Assembly: GCF_001660705.2 (NCBI RefSeq)
Contig: NZ_LYBV02000017.1
Span: 124,001-188,000 of the forward strand
Direction of reading: 5' to 3'
Length of the DNA: 64,000 nt
Source of the DNA: Saccharicrinis aurantiacus
Lineage (GTDB): Bacteria; Bacteroidota; Bacteroidia; Bacteroidales; Marinilabiliaceae
Shown here: positions 44,833 through 56,756 of the stretch, in pieces
Layout: the number at the start of each line of letters is the position of its first letter
How positions within the stretch are numbered: the stretch's first letter is position 1
Translations under genes and position numbers: made by a program
Notes under the pieces: generated by a model
What the model was told of the DNA's origin: nothing
The model's input: only the letters and a program-made list of their open reading frames with translations
Databases searched by the model: none

Positions 44833-45435
44833 TTTGTTGTGTGTTGCCTTTTGTTCAAACTTTCTATAAATATAGCATCCGACTTCTGATGGGTGGTCTT
44901 GAACCAAATCCGTGCTATTTTCCTTTCTAATTAAGTTAATCATTAATAAATCGCCTCCAGCAGCCAAAGTGAAAAACATTCCAAATATTAAAACTCCAAA
45001 ATTTCCAATCAGAATTGCAATCACTGAAGGTATAATCCCCATAATAATTGCTGGTGCTATTGCTCCCTTAATATATTGTCTTACATTTAATGCTTCCTTA
45101 CAATGACAATATGGTGTTAGCATTTTCCACAACACTCCAAATTTTATTGACTTAAATCCATTCTTTGCATATTTCGCCCAAACAATTCCATGTATTAATT
45201 CATGCAATACTATCCCGAATAGCATAATACCAAAAAACATCAAAATCCCTAAACCAAACACCTGTAGTCCTGCATTATCCAGATATTCTTTAATACTTAT
45301 TTGAGGTTCCCACAAGAAATAATATGGCAAACCAAATATTAACCCAATTGGGAGTATAATCAAAATTCCAAATATGTTAGCCCAAGCTAAACTAATAGTC
45401 AATTTCTCTTTTTTATAATCTTTTAATTCTTGCAT
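44827..45435 (-). CDS. DUF3267 family membrane metalloprotease-like protein
   Basis: A 202-residue protein with about four membrane helices and the zinc-protease motif H78-E-L-I-H82 in GIVLHELIHGIVWAKYA, within a helix, as in DUF3267 and M50-like intramembrane proteases. A second half, PAIIMGIIPSVIAILIGNFG, would supply the remaining membrane helices. The substrate is unknown. The stop codon falls inside an inverted-repeat element, and neighbours are unrelated, giving the gene an accessory, cassette-like look. Confidence 0.82.
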   Translation of the reverse strand: MQELKDYKKEKLTISLAWANIFGILIILPIGLIFGLPYYFLWEPQISIKEYLDNAGLQVFGLGILMFFGIMLFGIVLHELIHGIVWAKYAKNGFKSIKFGVLWKMLTPYCHCKEALNVRQYIKGAIAPAIIMGIIPSVIAILIGNFGVLIFGMFFTLAAGGDLLMINLIRKENSTDLVQDHPSEVGCYIYRKFEQKATHNKL

Positions 45436-45740
45436 ATGTTAGTCTTTTTTAGGTTACACACAACTAAGATGTATCCCGTCAAATATGTCAATTCATCCCT
45501 ATCGTGTTTATTTTTAATTCTCCACGAAAATAAAAAAAATAGTTTATGTTTAATATTTACTCCAAAGTTTAAACTTTTATTTCTAAGCTAAAGCTATTGT
45601 ATTTATTATGGCTCCTAAACAATCATTCGCGTCTATCAAAGCCTCACGTTTGATTTATAAAGAAATGAAGAAGCCTCCGCAATACATTAGAAATACTAAT
45701 ATAAAGCGGAGGCTTTGTGCTATAAACTATTTCGTTTCTG
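45436..45740. other. Intergenic region between DUF3267 and GH97 genes
   Basis: These 305 bp contain a perfect 14-bp palindrome AAAGTTTAAACTTT (45564-45577) and the GH97 terminator hairpin (45671-45715). A 62-codon plus-strand frame at 45608-45796 runs through the hairpin and the GH97 3' end and is not a gene. An imperfect -7 box (CATATTTG, complement of 45480-45487) could serve the DUF3267 gene. Confidence 0.45.
45671..45715 (-). terminator. Hairpin terminator after the GH97 gene
   Basis: AAGCCTCCGC (45671-45680) pairs perfectly with GCGGAGGCTT (45706-45715); an inner ATTAG/CTAAT pairing extends the stem. T content after it on the minus strand is modest, but the stem is GC-rich and lies 25 bp after the stop. 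Confidence 0.7.
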
Positions 45741-48196
<2,456 letters not shown>

Positions 48197-49831
48197 TTAC
48201 AAGGCTAAAACTGCCCTATCAAAGGCTTCTCTATCCATTTTCGCCTTGTTTCTTACCTTAGTTCTGTAGTTATATATTGTTGGATTGGAGTAACGCAGGA
48301 ATTCTGCAATTTGAGAACTTTCAGTGATTCCTAGTCTAATTAAGGCAAAGATTCGAAGCTCTGTATTGAGCAATTCGCCCTGTTTTAGTATAATTTGCTC
48401 ATCATCTCTCAATAAAGTCTGGAATTTTGCGATAAAATCAGGATGTAAGTCTAAAAAAGCCTTGTCGAAATCATTATAAAATGATTGCAATTCTTTATCA
48501 ACAACCTCTTTTGATTTCAGTATTTTTAATAATTGAGCAGTATTACTCGAAGCTGTTTTCTTTAATAGGGATAACCTATAATTATCGATGCTTCCAATAT
48601 ACGAAGAGCACATCTTTAAGTATTTTACTATGTATTCGCCCTGCATTGCATTTACTTTCCCCAATGCCATATTAGCCTCACTAATAGCAATATGACTATC
48701 TTTTAACTTATGGTTACTATCATTTAAAGCTTCATTTATACTTTTTACATTCTTATTAGCCAGAATAAGCTTATTATTTTGCCTTTTATTAAAAAACAAT
48801 GACACTAAAAGCACAGTCACTAGGGTAAATGCTACAATACTAAATAGGATTAGATTACGCTTTTCTTTATCTTTTAATCGCTCATATGCTAAATCAATTA
48901 CAGGCATCACTTTTAATACTTCGAAGCTTCGTAAACGGGCATGACTAAATAGCGCATCATCTAATGCTACTTTGATATACTTATAAGCTCTATTAATATC
49001 GCCCTTTTGAAATAACAGTAAAGCTAATTCGTGTAAAGCTACATTTTCTCTTACTGCATTATAAATATCAGAGCTAGCTGAAAGCGCTAAATACTCTTTT
49101 TGTTTATCAAGGTTACTTTGCATAGCATAAGCCCTGGAAATAGTATATGACAGAAAGGCATACCCCCTATCTTTAGGATCGTACTTGTTCAGTTGTTTTT
49201 CAAGTATTAGAATCGCATCCTCAAGCTTATTTTTATCAATCAAATTTTCAGCTTGCAGCAAAGAGTAACCAGGATAGTGTTCTTTTGAAATATTAAAAGC
49301 AGAATCCTGATATGTGATTCTTGTTTTATTATATATAGGCTCTAGATTAGTGCCTGAAGTATATTTAGATAAATACCTATACTGAGTAGTTCGTTCAGTA
49401 TAGTAAGCAAGCAGTAATATATCGCTTAGCCCACTACTATTTATATTATTTAATATTGCATCAGCCTCTGTAAACATACCTCCTAGCAAATATGTTTTAG
49501 CCATTATTATTGATGCTTCATCTATGAATTCCTTTTTTTTAGAAGAAGTGGCGTAATCAATAACTAAATCGGCATAAATAGTTGCTGAATCAATATTATA
49601 TGAGCTATAAATATCACATAACTGACGGGCAAGAGTATACTTTGATTCATTATTAGGTGCTATGCTATATAGAGATTTAATATTTGAAATACGTTCTTCA
49701 AATTTATCATGATAGAGCACTCTGTTTTCAATTAGTTTATCTAATTGAAGTAAAGCTTCATTATAATTATTGGGATACAAATTATTAAAAGAAAGTATCA
49801 GCAAGCACAAGGCTAAAAAAGTATGTTTCAT
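48197..49831 (-). CDS. DUF6377 membrane-bound regulator with TPR-like region and C-terminal HTH
   Basis: A 544-residue protein: signal peptide (about 1-20), periplasmic TPR-like helical region (to about 320), one membrane helix (about 325-347; LILFSIVAFTLVTVLLVSLFF), a coiled coil (about 350-395), and a cytoplasmic C-terminal part ending in a LuxR-like helix-turn-helix (LGITESSQIAEFLRYSNPTIYNYRTKVRNKAK). This topology, sensor outside and DNA-binding domain inside on one chain, is like SusR-type starch regulators of Bacteroidota. Being directly upstream of the GH97 gene on the same strand, it likely controls it; that is inferred. Confidence 0.85.
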   Translation of the reverse strand: MKHTFLALCLLILSFNNLYPNNYNEALLQLDKLIENRVLYHDKFEERISNIKSLYSIAPNNESKYTLARQLCDIYSSYNIDSATIYADLVIDYATSSKKKEFIDEASIIMAKTYLLGGMFTEADAILNNINSSGLSDILLLAYYTERTTQYRYLSKYTSGTNLEPIYNKTRITYQDSAFNISKEHYPGYSLLQAENLIDKNKLEDAILILEKQLNKYDPKDRGYAFLSYTISRAYAMQSNLDKQKEYLALSASSDIYNAVRENVALHELALLLFQKGDINRAYKYIKVALDDALFSHARLRSFEVLKVMPVIDLAYERLKDKEKRNLILFSIVAFTLVTVLLVSLFFNKRQNNKLILANKNVKSINEALNDSNHKLKDSHIAISEANMALGKVNAMQGEYIVKYLKMCSSYIGSIDNYRLSLLKKTASSNTAQLLKILKSKEVVDKELQSFYNDFDKAFLDLHPDFIAKFQTLLRDDEQIILKQGELLNTELRIFALIRLGITESSQIAEFLRYSNPTIYNYRTKVRNKAKMDREAFDRAVLAL

Positions 49832-49946
49832 TTTTATTTATTGATTCAATTTCATTTTGTGTGCCTATCATGTGGCAATAGGTGTATAATGAGAACAAAT
49901 ATCTTAAAAATATGTAACTCAATCGCTGTATTTTGTATCGATTTTA

Positions 49947-49962
49947 TGGAATAATCATTCCA
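49947..49962. promoter_or_regulatory. Candidate TetR operator 1, before the tetR-type gene
   Basis: TGGAATAATCATTCCA: 6-bp arms TGGAAT/ATTCCA. It shares its core (GGAAT...CATTC) with the palindrome at 50543-50564 and lies about 20 bp before the start codon, where bound repressor would block the promoter. Confidence 0.6.
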
Positions 49963-49981
49963 AGCTTATTATATTTACCAA

Positions 49982-50533
49982 ATGAGCAAAAAAGAATTAA
50001 TAGTAGACGCAGCCATAGAACTTATTACTCAAAATGGAATACATAACACACCGATGTCTGCAATAGCTAAAAAAGCAGGAACAGGAATTGGTACAATTTA
50101 TAATTACTTCCGTAATAAGGATATATTAATCAATTACATTTATGTTAGTATTAAAAAGGAAGAAGAATATATATATAATGCCTTTGATCCTAATATGGCA
50201 ATAAAGACTCAATTTGAAACCTACTTTATTGCTACAATAGACTTTTTTAAAAGCAAGCCTAATTATTTTAAGTTTATGGAACAGCTTCAGGCATCTCCTT
50301 TAATTACACCAGAAAGTAAGGCTGAGGGAGAAAAAGCCATTAAATATGTAGGTGAGTTATTAAATAAAGGAAAATCTGATAGGATTATTAAAAACATCTC
50401 GAATGCTGAGTTATTGATGTTTATAGGTGGAACTGTATTATCCTACCTACGCTGGTTCTTTTCCTCTAATGCTGACAATACTAATTCCATCAGCAATCAA
50501 GTTACTATGCTGTGGGATGCTATTAAAGATTAA
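49982..50533 (+). CDS. TetR/AcrR family transcriptional regulator
   Basis: A 183-residue regulator with an N-terminal TetR helix-turn-helix (about 5-50; ELITQNGIHNTPMSAIAKKAGTGIGTIYNYFRNKDIL) and a helical ligand-binding C-terminal domain. Similar palindromes lie before this gene and between it and the SDR gene, so it probably represses itself and the SDR-DoxX pair. A TATATTTA near 49970 could be the -7 box, giving almost no leader. Confidence 0.9.
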   Translation: MSKKELIVDAAIELITQNGIHNTPMSAIAKKAGTGIGTIYNYFRNKDILINYIYVSIKKEEEYIYNAFDPNMAIKTQFETYFIATIDFFKSKPNYFKFMEQLQASPLITPESKAEGEKAIKYVGELLNKGKSDRIIKNISNAELLMFIGGTVLSYLRWFFSSNADNTNSISNQVTMLWDAIKD

Positions 50534-50542
50534 AAATGTATT

Positions 50543-50564
50543 TTGGAATGAACATTCACTCCAA
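50543..50564. promoter_or_regulatory. Candidate TetR operator 2, before the SDR gene
   Basis: TTGGAATGAA and TTCACTCCAA form 10-bp arms (one mismatch) around CA. Same core as operator 1, in the 69-bp gap between the regulator and SDR genes. Confidence 0.65.
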
Positions 50565-50602
50565 CATACTGTTTCTTCATTATACATTAAAAATCAAAAA
50601 CG

Positions 50603-51463
50603 ATGAAGAGAAATATTTTAATAACAGGAGCCTCTACTGGCGTTGGCTTTGAAAGCGCTATCCTTTTTGCTCGTAATAACTATAAGGTATATGCAAGTAT
50701 GCGAAATCTTAACAAGGGGCTTGAACTTAAGAAAAAGATAGCTGCGCAAAGTTTAGATATAGAACTAATAGAATTAGATGTAACAAAGCCAGAATCGATA
50801 CGAAAAGCCATACAACATATAATTGATAATGATAGCAAAATTGATTTGCTTTTGAATAATGCTGGTGCAGGCTTTGCAAAAACTACAGAACAAGCAAGTG
50901 AAGAAGAAATTCGTTGGGTAAGTGATGTTAACTATCATGGAGTAGTTTTCTGTACTCAAGCCGTTTTACCCTTTATGCGCCAACAAAAATCAGGACAAAT
51001 TATAAATATCACTTCTGTTGGAGGATTAGTTGGGCAACCTTTTAATGAATTGTATTGTGCGGCAAAATTTGCAGTAGAAGGATATACTGAGGCGCTTGCA
51101 AGTTACGTTACCGATGCTTTTGGCATTAAACTTACTTGTGTAGAACCAGGAGGTATTGCCACTGAATTTATGAAATCGGCAGTAGAAAAGACAACTGTTA
51201 AAGGTCAACTAGCTTCGGGAGAATACCTACCAGTTTTTGAAAGATATTTTGCAGGTAACCAGAAAAGAGCATCGGAAAGCAAAGAACAGGTATATCAAAC
51301 AGGTGAAGAGGTTGCCAATATAGTATTTGATGTAGCCCAGAATCCAACTCCTCCTTTAAGACTTAGAACTTCTAAATGGGCAGAAGATTTTTGTAAGTTA
51401 AAAACAAACAGTGACCCAGATGGAACTTTATTAGTGAAACAAATTACAGATAGTTTCTTATAA
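50603..51463 (+). CDS. Short-chain dehydrogenase/reductase
   Basis: A 286-residue classical SDR. Cofactor motif TGASTGVGFE (residues 7-16), NNAGAG (about 87-92), catalytic Ser in INITSVGGL (about 138) and Y152-x3-K156 (YCAAK). NADP preference is suggested by the Arg-rich SMRNLNKG after beta-2. The substrate is unknown. Its place between a TetR gene and a DoxX gene, with a shared operator, suggests an inducible detoxification or redox-stress unit. Confidence 0.92.
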   Translation: MKRNILITGASTGVGFESAILFARNNYKVYASMRNLNKGLELKKKIAAQSLDIELIELDVTKPESIRKAIQHIIDNDSKIDLLLNNAGAGFAKTTEQASEEEIRWVSDVNYHGVVFCTQAVLPFMRQQKSGQIINITSVGGLVGQPFNELYCAAKFAVEGYTEALASYVTDAFGIKLTCVEPGGIATEFMKSAVEKTTVKGQLASGEYLPVFERYFAGNQKRASESKEQVYQTGEEVANIVFDVAQNPTPPLRLRTSKWAEDFCKLKTNSDPDGTLLVKQITDSFL

Positions 51464-51481
51464 TCTAATGACAATAAACTC

Positions 51482-51835
51482 ATGGCACAAACAATCTATT
51501 GGATATCAACAATAATTATTTCCGCTTTTCTATTTATCAGCTCCTACTCTTATATTTTTAGTAATGCTACTAAGGAAGGAATTAAAGCACTTGGATTTCC
51601 TGATTTTTTCAGGATTGAATTAGCTGTATTAAAACTATTGGCTGCTATTTTGATATTAATCCCACACTTGAATATCCAGTTAAAAGAATGGACTTATGCA
51701 GGTATTGCATTGTTTCTAATTACGGCCTTTGTAGCCCATTTAAAGCACCGCGATTCTATTTTTATAATGTTACTATTAGTTGTACTGATGCTTATCTTAA
51801 TTGTATCATATATTTATCTGCATAAAAGAATCTAA
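51482..51835 (+). CDS. DoxX-like membrane protein
   Basis: A 117-residue protein with four membrane helices, matching the DoxX-like family (PF13564): YIFSNATKEGIKALGFPDFFRIELAVLKLLAAILILIP. Members are often encoded with oxidoreductases and redox regulators; biochemical role mostly unknown. It starts 18 bp after the SDR gene and ends at a strong bidirectional terminator, so it is the last gene of the TetR-SDR-DoxX unit. Confidence 0.88.
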   Translation: MAQTIYWISTIIISAFLFISSYSYIFSNATKEGIKALGFPDFFRIELAVLKLLAAILILIPHLNIQLKEWTYAGIALFLITAFVAHLKHRDSIFIMLLLVVLMLILIVSYIYLHKRI

Positions 51836-51845
51836 ATTCTGAAAT

Positions 51846-51886
51846 AAAAAAAGCGTATAACCTAACTGGCTATACGCTCTTTTTTG
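51846..51886. terminator. Bidirectional intrinsic terminator
   Basis: AGCGTATA (51852-51859) and TATACGCT (51871-51878), with A-run before (51846-51852) and T-run after (51880-51885), so it works on both strands for the convergent DoxX and TonB-receptor genes. Confidence 0.9.
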
Positions 51887-51903
51887 AATATTGTTAATTA
51901 GTA

Positions 51904-54339
51904 TTAATACTCCTCATCACCTCCAAAACCATCAGGACCACCTTTCTTTGATCGCGGTGATTTATAATTATTAAAACGGTAAGTCACAGTTAAAGTTACT
52001 AAAGGTGCATTGTAGGAATGATGAGAATATTCGTAAAAATCTTCACCTTGTGATACTCCTGCTCTTCTGTTTTGATTAAATACATCTCTCACTTGCAGCA
52101 CTCCTGTAATATTTCTATCAAACATTTCTTTTCTAAAGGCTAAATCAGTACTAACAAAACTTTCTCTGTACCCTTGGGCTGTAATTTGCTTACTATTATA
52201 TCTAGTAAATGCCTGTATCTGTGTAGTTTTATTGATTTTAAACGTGTTATTTAACCTCGCATTCCACATAAAATCACTTCTACTAAAATCTACACCATTA
52301 TACATGCCTGTTACTTCATAGTCGTACATACTTCCCGATAAATCAGCTCGCCACCATTTAAATGGATCAAAACTAAAGGTAGCATCCAAACCTAAAGAAT
52401 AATCTTTACCAACATTTTCAGGTGAACGCATCATAATGTTATCCTGATATACAGATCTAATCCACTCAACTTTATTATGAGTAACTCGATAATAAGCTTC
52501 GAAATTGACAAATGCTTTATCCCATTTCTTAAGGTAAGCAATTTCTAAAGCATCAATATATTCTGGTAATAAATCAGGATTACCTTGTCGCACATTAAAA
52601 GCATCTGTCCACGTTACAAAAGGTTCTAGATAATAGCTTCTAGGGCGTTGAATTCTTCGAGTATAACTAGTCATCAACTCTTGTTCGTGAGGTAGTTTAT
52701 AGGATAAATGAATCGTTGGGAACCAATCTACTCTATTAATTTCAGATTTTGTTTCACCAATATCTTCAGCACCTGAGTTAATTAGTTCAATGGTTCTATC
52801 CGTATACTCAGCCCTTAAGCCTAACTGATACCCAAATTTACCAAGCATACTCGCATATGTTGTATATAGCGCGTGTATATTATTAGTAAATGAAGTTGTA
52901 TTAGAGTAAAGAGGATCTTGCTCGTAATTGCCATTACCTAAACTATCAATAGCCAATCCTGTTTCATCAGTACTTGTCCTTACTTCTATCTGATAGCCTG
53001 ATTCTAACTTACCATTATTACCTAATGGCAAACTATAATCAATATTACCCTGAAACATATTCACGGGGCCATCTTCTGTACTTTTTCGACCTTCCATTTT
53101 GTTCCCGGCAGCATCGTAAAGTTGATTTTCATTAGACTCTTTACTATTCATTGATCTATTAGAGGCTGTTACCTTTAACTCATGCCCGTCTGTATTAAAC
53201 TTATGCAGGTAGGTAGCACTTGCTGAAAACATGTCGCTACTACGTAATCCATCTTCATTACTTGTATATCTGTATGGATCAGCACTTATGTTACTCCACT
53301 CACTATAGTTCAAATTAGATGTACTATTATAACTACGTTTCCCAATATTCAGATCAATTTTAAGAGTATTCATGGTATCAATTTTCCAATCAAAACCTCC
53401 TCTGATATTGCCTCGGTACATTTCGCGTTTTAAAGTACCATCATTTGATAAGTAGTTCGTTTCATCTCCGTTGTACGACTCTCTATCTAAATATTGTTCA
53501 CCGTTGAACCTACGATCGTTATAATCTCCCGCTAGGTAATACCCAAATCTTCCTTGACGATAATTAAATAAGAAGTCGCCACCATAACCCATCGTTCCTC
53601 CATTAACATTTACCACTCCATTTACACCCTGAAGCATATTCTTTTTAGTAATAATGTTAATGATGCCGCCTGTACCTTCAGGATTATATTTTGCTGAAGG
53701 GTTAGTAATAATTTCTATATTATCAATGGATGATGCTGGAATTTGCTGTAAGGCTTCTGATGCTTCAAGCACACTAGGTATACCATCAATTAACACCATA
53801 AAATCGCTACTGCCTCGCATGGATACATTACCTTCTATATCAACCGTCATTGATGGCACATTCTCCAATATATTAACTGCAGAACCCGATACTGCTGTAT
53901 ATTGCTTACTAACATTTACTATTTTCTTATCAATTTTATAATCAATAGCTGCCCTTTCAGCAATTACTTCTACCTCTTCAATACTTTCAGTATTTTCTTT
54001 AAGACCAAGTATTCCAATATTTGCACTTCTTTGCCCTTCTATTAGCTCTACCTTATCTACTCTCTCAGTTTCATATCCCATAAAACTTAGTTCTACGTAA
54101 TATTTACCATTCTCAATATCTGGAACTCGAAAAACACCATCACTTTTTGTAATAGTACCCGTAATCAATTTGCCCGTTTCAGCTTCATATATGGCAACCG
54201 AAACGTACTCTAATGGACGACGAGAATTGGCATCAACAATTTTTCCTTTAATAACGCCATCTACGGCCTCTGCCGGATTAGACATTGCACTTGGTAGAAA
54301 TAAAAATAATAGAAGGTTAATAATAAGTACTTGCTTCAT
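51904..54339 (-). CDS. TonB-dependent receptor-like outer membrane protein (OMP_b-brl_3 family)
   Basis: An 811-residue outer membrane protein: signal peptide (1-20), carboxypeptidase-regulatory-like beta domain (about 27-115; GVIKGKIVDANSRRPLEYVSVAIYE), TonB plug (about 135-235; VSGSAVNILENVPSMTVDIEGNVSMRGSSDFMVLIDG) and a C-terminal 14-stranded-type barrel of the OMP_b-brl_3 class. The end carries a Gly/Asp/Glu-rich tail after the last strand. No SusD partner is adjacent, so it is not a canonical SusCD pair; ligand unknown. A -7 box lies 40 bp upstream. Confidence 0.9.
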   Translation of the reverse strand: MKQVLIINLLLFLFLPSAMSNPAEAVDGVIKGKIVDANSRRPLEYVSVAIYEAETGKLITGTITKSDGVFRVPDIENGKYYVELSFMGYETERVDKVELIEGQRSANIGILGLKENTESIEEVEVIAERAAIDYKIDKKIVNVSKQYTAVSGSAVNILENVPSMTVDIEGNVSMRGSSDFMVLIDGIPSVLEASEALQQIPASSIDNIEIITNPSAKYNPEGTGGIINIITKKNMLQGVNGVVNVNGGTMGYGGDFLFNYRQGRFGYYLAGDYNDRRFNGEQYLDRESYNGDETNYLSNDGTLKREMYRGNIRGGFDWKIDTMNTLKIDLNIGKRSYNSTSNLNYSEWSNISADPYRYTSNEDGLRSSDMFSASATYLHKFNTDGHELKVTASNRSMNSKESNENQLYDAAGNKMEGRKSTEDGPVNMFQGNIDYSLPLGNNGKLESGYQIEVRTSTDETGLAIDSLGNGNYEQDPLYSNTTSFTNNIHALYTTYASMLGKFGYQLGLRAEYTDRTIELINSGAEDIGETKSEINRVDWFPTIHLSYKLPHEQELMTSYTRRIQRPRSYYLEPFVTWTDAFNVRQGNPDLLPEYIDALEIAYLKKWDKAFVNFEAYYRVTHNKVEWIRSVYQDNIMMRSPENVGKDYSLGLDATFSFDPFKWWRADLSGSMYDYEVTGMYNGVDFSRSDFMWNARLNNTFKINKTTQIQAFTRYNSKQITAQGYRESFVSTDLAFRKEMFDRNITGVLQVRDVFNQNRRAGVSQGEDFYEYSHHSYNAPLVTLTVTYRFNNYKSPRSKKGGPDGFGGDEEY

Positions 54340-54378
54340 TATAATATAGATATATTTTTAATCAACTAGTTTAAAATG

Positions 54379-54386
54379 CAAAAATA
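54379..54386 (-). promoter_or_regulatory. -7 promoter element before the TonB-receptor gene
   Basis: Minus-strand TATTTTTG, a perfect TAnnTTTG; nearest TTG is 24 bp away, slightly long. Confidence 0.45.
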
Positions 54387-54485
54387 CACTCTTGCACTAT
54401 ATAAAGACGACAAATAAACTAAAAACCTTCACTCTATTTATAATAACGCCTATGAAAATGTAAAAAAATATTTTTACACCTACGC

Positions 54486-56516
54486 TTACCTATTTCTAAC
54501 ATTATTGTTATGCTTTAAGGTAAGTAAAGCATCTTCAACAGTATGAACAGGAGCACCACATGCATTATCATTACAAATATAGAAAGTCAGGTCTTTACTA
54601 TTTTTCCCTTCTGTTATCGGCAAGTTATTATCTGCCGATGCTAAAAACACAAATGGATTAAAATCTGTTATCAGTTCATTATGGGCATTTTTTATGTCGC
54701 CGCCCGAAATAACCAACTCATTAGTACCATAAATAAAAAATAGCTTTAAGCGCTGCCAATTGGCATAATATTTCCCATGCTCGTCAATTTTCCCCGAAAG
54801 ATTCTTAAGCATTTGCAACGAGGTGTGATACCCTTCCTTATGTAAAAAATATTTACTTAAGCGGTATATATTTATTGCCATAACGCTATTAGAAGCCGGT
54901 ATTACATTATCTGAAATCTCAGACTTACGAACTAGTAGTGGTTCATCAAGAACCGAAGCGTAATAAAACAATTGATTATCTTCGTTAAAGAAATGTGCCC
55001 TAACGTACTCTAATAAACTATTAGATAATAAGATCCATTGCTCATCAAAAGTCACCTGATACAAATCAATCCAAGCATCAATAAGCATGGCATAATCGTC
55101 TAAAAACGCATTTATACTTCCCTTATCACCTTTTAAACTGCGCCATAAAGCTCCATTATCTTGAAATGCTTTTGCCTTTATAAACTCAGAACTCTCAATA
55201 GCCTGATTTAAATAAGCCTCGTTACCCAAGGCCTTGTAAGCCTGTACTAAACCTTTTATTGCTATTGCATTCCATGATGTTAGTATTTTATCATCCAATA
55301 AAGGATAAGTTCTAGTTATTCGTTGCTTGTATAATATTTGCTTGCTTTTATTCAGTTTTGAATTTAATTCATCAAAATCAACGTTTAAGCGATCAGCAAA
55401 TTCTTGTATACACTGGGTTTGAAACAGAACATTTTTACCTTGCTCCCAGTTACCGGATTCTGAAATATTAAAGACCTCACAAAACAAACTAGCCTCATCT
55501 CCTAACAAAGCCTCAATTTCAGATTTAGTCCATACGTAATACTTCCCTTCTTCACCTTCACTATCGGCATCTTTTGCTGAATAAAAACCACCTTCTGGCG
55601 TCTTTAATTCACGCGTAATGAATGCTATTGTTTCCTCAACTACTTTCTTATATAAAGGATTTTTAGTTAAACGATAAGCCTTCGAATACACTTCAATAAG
55701 TTGCCCCTGATCATATAGCATCTTCTCGAAATGAGGGACTTTCCAAAACTCATCAACAGAATATCGGGCGAAACCTCCACCTAAGTGATCAAAGATACCT
55801 CCAAAGGCCATCCTAGTTAATGAAGTATTTACATAATTTAGAAGCGTCTCATCTTCGGTATTTGATAAATACGACAAAAAGAAATTGAACTCAACTGGCA
55901 TTGGAAATTTAGGTGCTCCTATATTTCCTCCCCAAACCATATCCAAATTATCTTTCCATGAGGTAATGGCTTCTTGCAAACTATCTTCAGTAAATAAGGC
56001 TGAATCTTTTACCAAACCAACAAAATCCATTCGTTCGATACCATCTTTAATTTGCTTACCTAAATCAACTAATCTTTCTGGTTGATTATTAAATATCTGA
56101 TTAATCTCATTTAGTAGATTAATCCATTGTCTCTTCTGAAAATATGTTCCTGCAAATACGGGTGTTCCATCTGGTAAAGTAATAATATTTAGAGGCCACC
56201 CTCCCTTACCAGTAGTTAAATGTGCAACATCCATAAAAACTTGATCTAAGTCCGGACGCTCTTCTCTATCTATTTTAATTGATACAAAATCCTGATTCAT
56301 TAAAGCTGCCACATCAACATCGCTAAAACTTTCTTTCTCCATAACATGGCACCAATGACAAGCTGCATAACCTATTGAGATAACCATTAATTTATTCTCA
56401 TTTTTGGCCTTATTTAAAGCTTCGGTATCCCACGGATACCAATTCACTGGATTTTGGGCATGCATTAATAAGTATGGACTCTTTTCATTTATTAAGGCAT
56501 TGGTTCTATTACTCAT
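54486..56516 (-). CDS. Thioredoxin-domain protein YyaL/SSP411 (DUF255)
   Basis: A 676-residue cytoplasmic protein. N-terminal DUF255 thioredoxin-like domain (about 1-165) with C53-H-W-C56 in [16 protein letters not shown] and the motif [17 protein letters not shown]; the C-terminal (about 190-660) is an (alpha/alpha)6-barrel as in N-acylglucosamine 2-epimerase-like proteins ([32 protein letters not shown]). The family is nearly universal yet its reaction is not defined; the fold suggests a sugar or thiol substrate. Confidence 0.93.
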   Translation of the reverse strand: MSNRTNALINEKSPYLLMHAQNPVNWYPWDTEALNKAKNENKLMVISIGYAACHWCHVMEKESFSDVDVAALMNQDFVSIKIDREERPDLDQVFMDVAHLTTGKGGWPLNIITLPDGTPVFAGTYFQKRQWINLLNEINQIFNNQPERLVDLGKQIKDGIERMDFVGLVKDSALFTEDSLQEAITSWKDNLDMVWGGNIGAPKFPMPVEFNFFLSYLSNTEDETLLNYVNTSLTRMAFGGIFDHLGGGFARYSVDEFWKVPHFEKMLYDQGQLIEVYSKAYRLTKNPLYKKVVEETIAFITRELKTPEGGFYSAKDADSEGEEGKYYVWTKSEIEALLGDEASLFCEVFNISESGNWEQGKNVLFQTQCIQEFADRLNVDFDELNSKLNKSKQILYKQRITRTYPLLDDKILTSWNAIAIKGLVQAYKALGNEAYLNQAIESSEFIKAKAFQDNGALWRSLKGDKGSINAFLDDYAMLIDAWIDLYQVTFDEQWILLSNSLLEYVRAHFFNEDNQLFYYASVLDEPLLVRKSEISDNVIPASNSVMAINIYRLSKYFLHKEGYHTSLQMLKNLSGKIDEHGKYYANWQRLKLFFIYGTNELVISGGDIKNAHNELITDFNPFVFLASADNNLPITEGKNSKDLTFYICNDNACGAPVHTVEDALLTLKHNNNVRNR

Positions 56517-56700
56517 GTACTCTTTATATTTATATCTAAAAAATCATCTGAGCCTCCTTCTCGCACTTCAGTTTTTTACTATCTATTGCTACTTCCTAGC
56601 AATACATTAGCACCATATGGGCAACTAATCATAGTAAAACTGATCACAACAGCTCCAGTCATATTAACATCAGAGAGGGTCTTTAGTTCTATAAACGCAT

Positions 56701-56733
56701 AAAAAAAGAGCTATCTCGAAAGAAATAACTCTT
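56701..56733 (-). terminator. Intrinsic terminator of the S41 protease gene
   Basis: On the minus strand AAGAGTTATTTC pairs with GAGATAGCTCTT (56722-56733 with 56706-56717, two non-Watson-Crick positions) and is followed by seven T. Confidence 0.8.
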
Positions 56734-56756
56734 AATAAAATTTTAGTAGGGATAAA

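Noticed and set aside
44658-44858. 66-codon frame read as a protein gene (minus strand)
   Set aside because: It overlaps the 3' end of the DUF3267 gene and the start of the next gene, spans an inverted repeat, and its product shows no domain, signal or hydrophobic segment.
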